From Streptomyces speibonae (GTDB lineage Bacteria; Actinomycetota; Actinomycetes; Streptomycetales; Streptomycetaceae), in contig KL568529.1 in assembly GCA_000715605.1 (NCBI GenBank), positions 106,352-114,819 of the forward strand: a stretch of 8,468 bases of DNA. Reading direction: 5' to 3'. The translations under genes and the position numbers were made by a program. Of this stretch, positions 6,519-8,468 are shown one piece after another (position 1 is the stretch's first letter; every line of letters begins with the position of its first letter). The notes beneath the pieces were generated by a model that was given only the letters and a program-made list of their open reading frames with translations, did no database searches and was not told the DNA's origin.

Positions 6519-7163
6519 GTGAGTCCGGCCGACCCCGGTCCCCGGCAGGAGGCGCCGACGCGGGGCCGCCCCCGCAGCGAGGCGGTCGAACGCGCCATCA
6601 TCGAGTCGGTGATGAAGCTGCTGGAGGACGGCGTGCCCCTCGCGGAGCTCTCCATCGAGCGCATCGCCCGCACCGCCGGCGTCGGCAAGGCCACCATCTA
6701 CCGCCGCTGGACCGGCAAGGAGGACCTCTTCGTCGACGTGATGCGCGCCGCCGAGCCGCCCGACCCCGAACTCCCGGGCACCTCCATGCGCGACGACCTC
6801 GTCGTCCTGCTGGAGGCGCTGCGGCTGCGCGGCCTGGCGGGGCGGACCTCGGCGATCCTGCACAACGTGCACGCCCAGATGAAGAGCAGCCCCAACCTCT
6901 GGGCGGCCTACCACAGGACCGTCATCCTGCCCCGCCGCAGGCTCGGTCTCGAGGTGCTGCGCCGGGGGCAGGACAACGGTGAACTGCGCACCGACGTCGA
7001 CCTGGAACTCCTCAACGACATCGTCGTGGGCCCGATCCTGGTCCGTACGGTCATGCGTCCGGACGCCGACCTCCCGGACGACCTCGCCGAACGCATCGTG
7101 GACACCCTCCTCGAAGGGCTGCGCCCCGGCGACCGGGCGGTGCCCCCTCCTGCCGCAATATGA
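6519..7163 (+). CDS. TetR-family transcriptional regulator, probable repressor of the efflux gene
   Basis: A 214-residue protein starting at GTG 6519, chosen because GAAAGGA (6503-6509) lies 9 bases upstream. A GTG at 6465 in the same frame sits inside a hairpin and has no ribosome site. After a disordered tail and the basic RGRPRSE (15-21), the TetR N-terminal domain runs from about 22 to 75, with the HTH at about 45-64 (LSIERIARTAGVGKATIYRRW) followed by GKEDLF. The rest (about 90-203) is the variable helical ligand-binding and dimerisation domain, resembling the TetR_C families found next to actinobacterial efflux genes. Expected role: a cytoplasmic homodimer that represses the pump gene until it binds a ligand, most likely through the 19-bp palindrome at 4813-4831. 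It may be autoregulated by read-through from the same promoter. The ligand is unknown, and its targets beyond this locus cannot be judged. Confidence 0.92.
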   Translation: MSPADPGPRQEAPTRGRPRSEAVERAIIESVMKLLEDGVPLAELSIERIARTAGVGKATIYRRWTGKEDLFVDVMRAAEPPDPELPGTSMRDDLVVLLEALRLRGLAGRTSAILHNVHAQMKSSPNLWAAYHRTVILPRRRLGLEVLRRGQDNGELRTDVDLELLNDIVVGPILVRTVMRPDADLPDDLAERIVDTLLEGLRPGDRAVPPPAAI

Positions 7164-7264
7164 GCGTTCCGTGACGGATGACGCCCGGCCCGGCCTCTCC
7201 CGGAACTCGCCGGCCGTCGCCCCGCGTCCTCGCCCCCGTACGGCCGCACCGCGGCGGCAGGGAA

Positions 7265-7290
7265 GGAACCGATCATCCCCTAGGGTCTTA
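7265..7290 (+). promoter_or_regulatory. Candidate promoter for the EEP gene (TAGGGT -10 or ECF-type GGAAC)
   Basis: Two overlapping readings are possible. TAGGGT at 7281-7286 fits the TANNNT housekeeping -10 but has no good -35. Alternatively GGAAC at 7265-7269 followed after 16 bases by TCTTA (7286-7290) resembles ECF-sigma promoters of the SigE cell-envelope-stress type. Either would give a leader of roughly 40 bases before the ATG at 7337. The assignment is tentative. Confidence 0.35.
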
Positions 7291-7336
7291 CGGGCACGGG
7301 GGTGACGGTGTGCACGGCAGGTTGTGAGGCGACGGT

Positions 7337-8389
7337 ATGGCGCAGCAGGCGTACGTGACGGAGACGGACGATGGAGGCTCGGGTGCCGAGCAGCCGGCCT
7401 CCCGCCTTCGACGCCTGTGGGACCGGGTGAGCGAGGGCTGGCGCGGGGACCGCCGGATCTGGCGCCGGGGACTGTTCGTGGCGGCGGGCGCGGGCCTGCT
7501 GGCCCTGATCATGTCGGCCCATTCGCAGATCCCCAACGTGATCGGGAACCTGGGCAGCCTGGTCGAGACGTTCCTGCCCTGGCTGGGCCTGTTCATCCCG
7601 GTGCTGCTCGCCCTGGCGGTGCTCCGCAGGTCGGCGACGGCGCTGATCGCGACGATCCTGCCCGTGGCCGTCTGGCTCAACCTCTTCGGGGGTCTGCTCA
7701 CCGACAAGAACACCGAGAACGGCGACCTGACGGTGGCCACCCACAACGTCAACGCCGACAATCCGGACCCGTCGCGCACGGCGCGCGACGTGGCCGCCTC
7801 GGGCGCGGACGTGCTGGCCCTGGAGGAGCTGAAGGCGTCGAAGGTACCGGCGTACAAGTCGGCGCTGGCGTCGACGTACAAGCACCACGCGGTGGTCGGG
7901 ACCGTGGGTCTGTGGAGCAAGTACCCCCTGAGTGACGTGAGGTCCGTGGACATACGCCTCGGCTGGAAGCGGGCGATGCGTGCCACGGTGGCGGCGCCGG
8001 CCGGGCGGGTGGCCGTCTACGTCGCCCATCTGCCCTCTGTCCGGGTGAAGATGGAGGCCGGGTTCACGGCACGGCAGCGTGACCGGAGCGCGGATGCGCT
8101 GGGGAAGGCGATCTCCGCGGAACGTCTGCCGAACGTGGTGCTGCTCGGGGATCTGAACGGCACGATGAACGACCGTGCGCTGAACGCCGTGACCGCGCAG
8201 ATGCGGTCCACGCAGGGGGCTGTGGGCAGCGGCTTCGGGTTCAGCTGGCCGGCGTCGTTCCCGATGGCGCGGATCGATCAGATCCTGGTCAAGGGGGCGG
8301 AGCCGGAGGCGTCCTGGACCCTCCCGGCGACGGCGAGCGACCACTTGCCCATCGCAGCCCGCGTAAGGCTCGCCGCCCCGGCCGACTGA
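7337..8389 (+). CDS. Membrane-anchored endonuclease/exonuclease/phosphatase (EEP) family protein, VanJ/StaP-like
   Basis: A 350-residue protein. GAGG at 7326-7329 lies 7 bases before the ATG. Three hydrophobic helices are visible at about 44-62, 77-96 and 100-120. A basic N-terminus (RRLWDRVSEGWRGDRRIWRR) and Arg97-Arg98 between helices 2 and 3 place both on the cytoplasmic side, so the catalytic domain (about 130-346) should face outside. EEP active-site motifs are intact: THNVNADN (135-142, Asn137), LALEEL (160-165, Glu163), VAHLPS (229-234, His231), GDLNG (271-275, Asp272 and Asn274), RIDQI (312-316, Asp314) and SDHLP (334-338, Asp335 and His336). The family cleaves phosphodiester or phosphoanhydride bonds with a divalent metal. 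This three-helix plus outer EEP layout matches VanJ of S. coelicolor and StaP, linked to teicoplanin resistance and polyprenyl pyrophosphate processing. Whether this gene is a true VanJ or a diverged relative (nuclease or other phosphatase) cannot be decided here. It appears to be transcribed alone. Confidence 0.88.
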   Translation: MAQQAYVTETDDGGSGAEQPASRLRRLWDRVSEGWRGDRRIWRRGLFVAAGAGLLALIMSAHSQIPNVIGNLGSLVETFLPWLGLFIPVLLALAVLRRSATALIATILPVAVWLNLFGGLLTDKNTENGDLTVATHNVNADNPDPSRTARDVAASGADVLALEELKASKVPAYKSALASTYKHHAVVGTVGLWSKYPLSDVRSVDIRLGWKRAMRATVAAPAGRVAVYVAHLPSVRVKMEAGFTARQRDRSADALGKAISAERLPNVVLLGDLNGTMNDRALNAVTAQMRSTQGAVGSGFGFSWPASFPMARIDQILVKGAEPEASWTLPATASDHLPIAARVRLAAPAD

Positions 8390-8468
8390 ACCCACGGCGC
8401 TTCTTGTGGGCCGGGTGGGTGTCGCACAGCCGGCGCGCCCGCGGGTGCCCGGTGCTGGTGCGGGCCGG

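Noticed and set aside
3713..6982. A 1089-codon + strand open frame spanning panB, the efflux gene and part of tetR
   Set aside because: It is an Arg/Pro/His-rich shadow with no recognisable domain, and it crosses several well-supported genes in other frames.
7164..7264. Possible terminator or operator after tetR (TCCGT-G-ACGGA at 7168-7178, GCCGC-ACC-GCGGC further on)
   Set aside because: The arms are 5 bases and the first has a 1-base loop, impossible as an RNA hairpin; chance is likely at this GC content. Nothing else convincing was seen here.
8390..8468. Possible terminator after the EEP gene: CCCAC (8391-8395) with GTGGG (8406-8410), or ACCCAC with GTGGGT (8415-8420)
   Set aside because: The stems are only 5-6 pairs with loops of 10-19 bases in GC-rich sequence. 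The two pairings compete, so neither was called.

Overview
The window is very GC-rich, has strong third-position G/C bias, short intergenic gaps and purine-rich Shine-Dalgarno sites. Together with the protein families present (an AfsR-like regulator, a DrrAB-type exporter, a DHA2 drug pump with a TetR regulator, and a membrane EEP protein), this points to a Streptomyces or close actinomycete chromosome. No tRNA, rRNA, CRISPR, transposase or integrase signal was seen, and gene composition looks uniform, so nothing suggests recent transfer.

Layout. (1) 1-1806 (+): the C-terminal 601 residues of a large AfsR/SARP-style or LuxR-style regulator with an NB-ARC-type ATPase core; its N-terminus lies outside the window. 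(2) 1807-3641 (-): a two-gene ABC exporter, with the ATPase (2622-3641) and the permease (1807-2625) overlapping by 4 bases. It converges on the regulator with stop codons directly abutting. (3) 3642-3805: a promoter region for the exporter holding three TGTCGG direct repeats at an exact 11-bp period, then a terminator-like hairpin for panB. (4) 3806-4681 (-): panB, ketopantoate hydroxymethyltransferase, the only clear housekeeping gene. (5) 4682-4853: a divergent control region with a perfect 19-bp palindrome and an apparently leaderless promoter facing right. (6) 4854-6443 (+): a 14-helix DHA2 drug:H+ antiporter, then a hairpin and a TetR-family regulator (6519-7163). (7) 7337-8389 (+): a protein with three membrane helices and an EEP phosphatase domain, architecturally like VanJ/StaP of glycopeptide-resistant actinomycetes. 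The last 79 bases hold no recognised gene.

How the genes may work together. Three export or resistance-type modules lie around panB. The TetR protein most likely represses the DHA2 pump through the 19-bp palindrome. The AfsR-like protein may activate the DrrAB-type exporter through the 11-bp-spaced repeats. The EEP protein may act on lipid-linked cell-wall intermediates outside the membrane. These links are inferences from sequence and position. The families are known; the most interesting points are regulatory.
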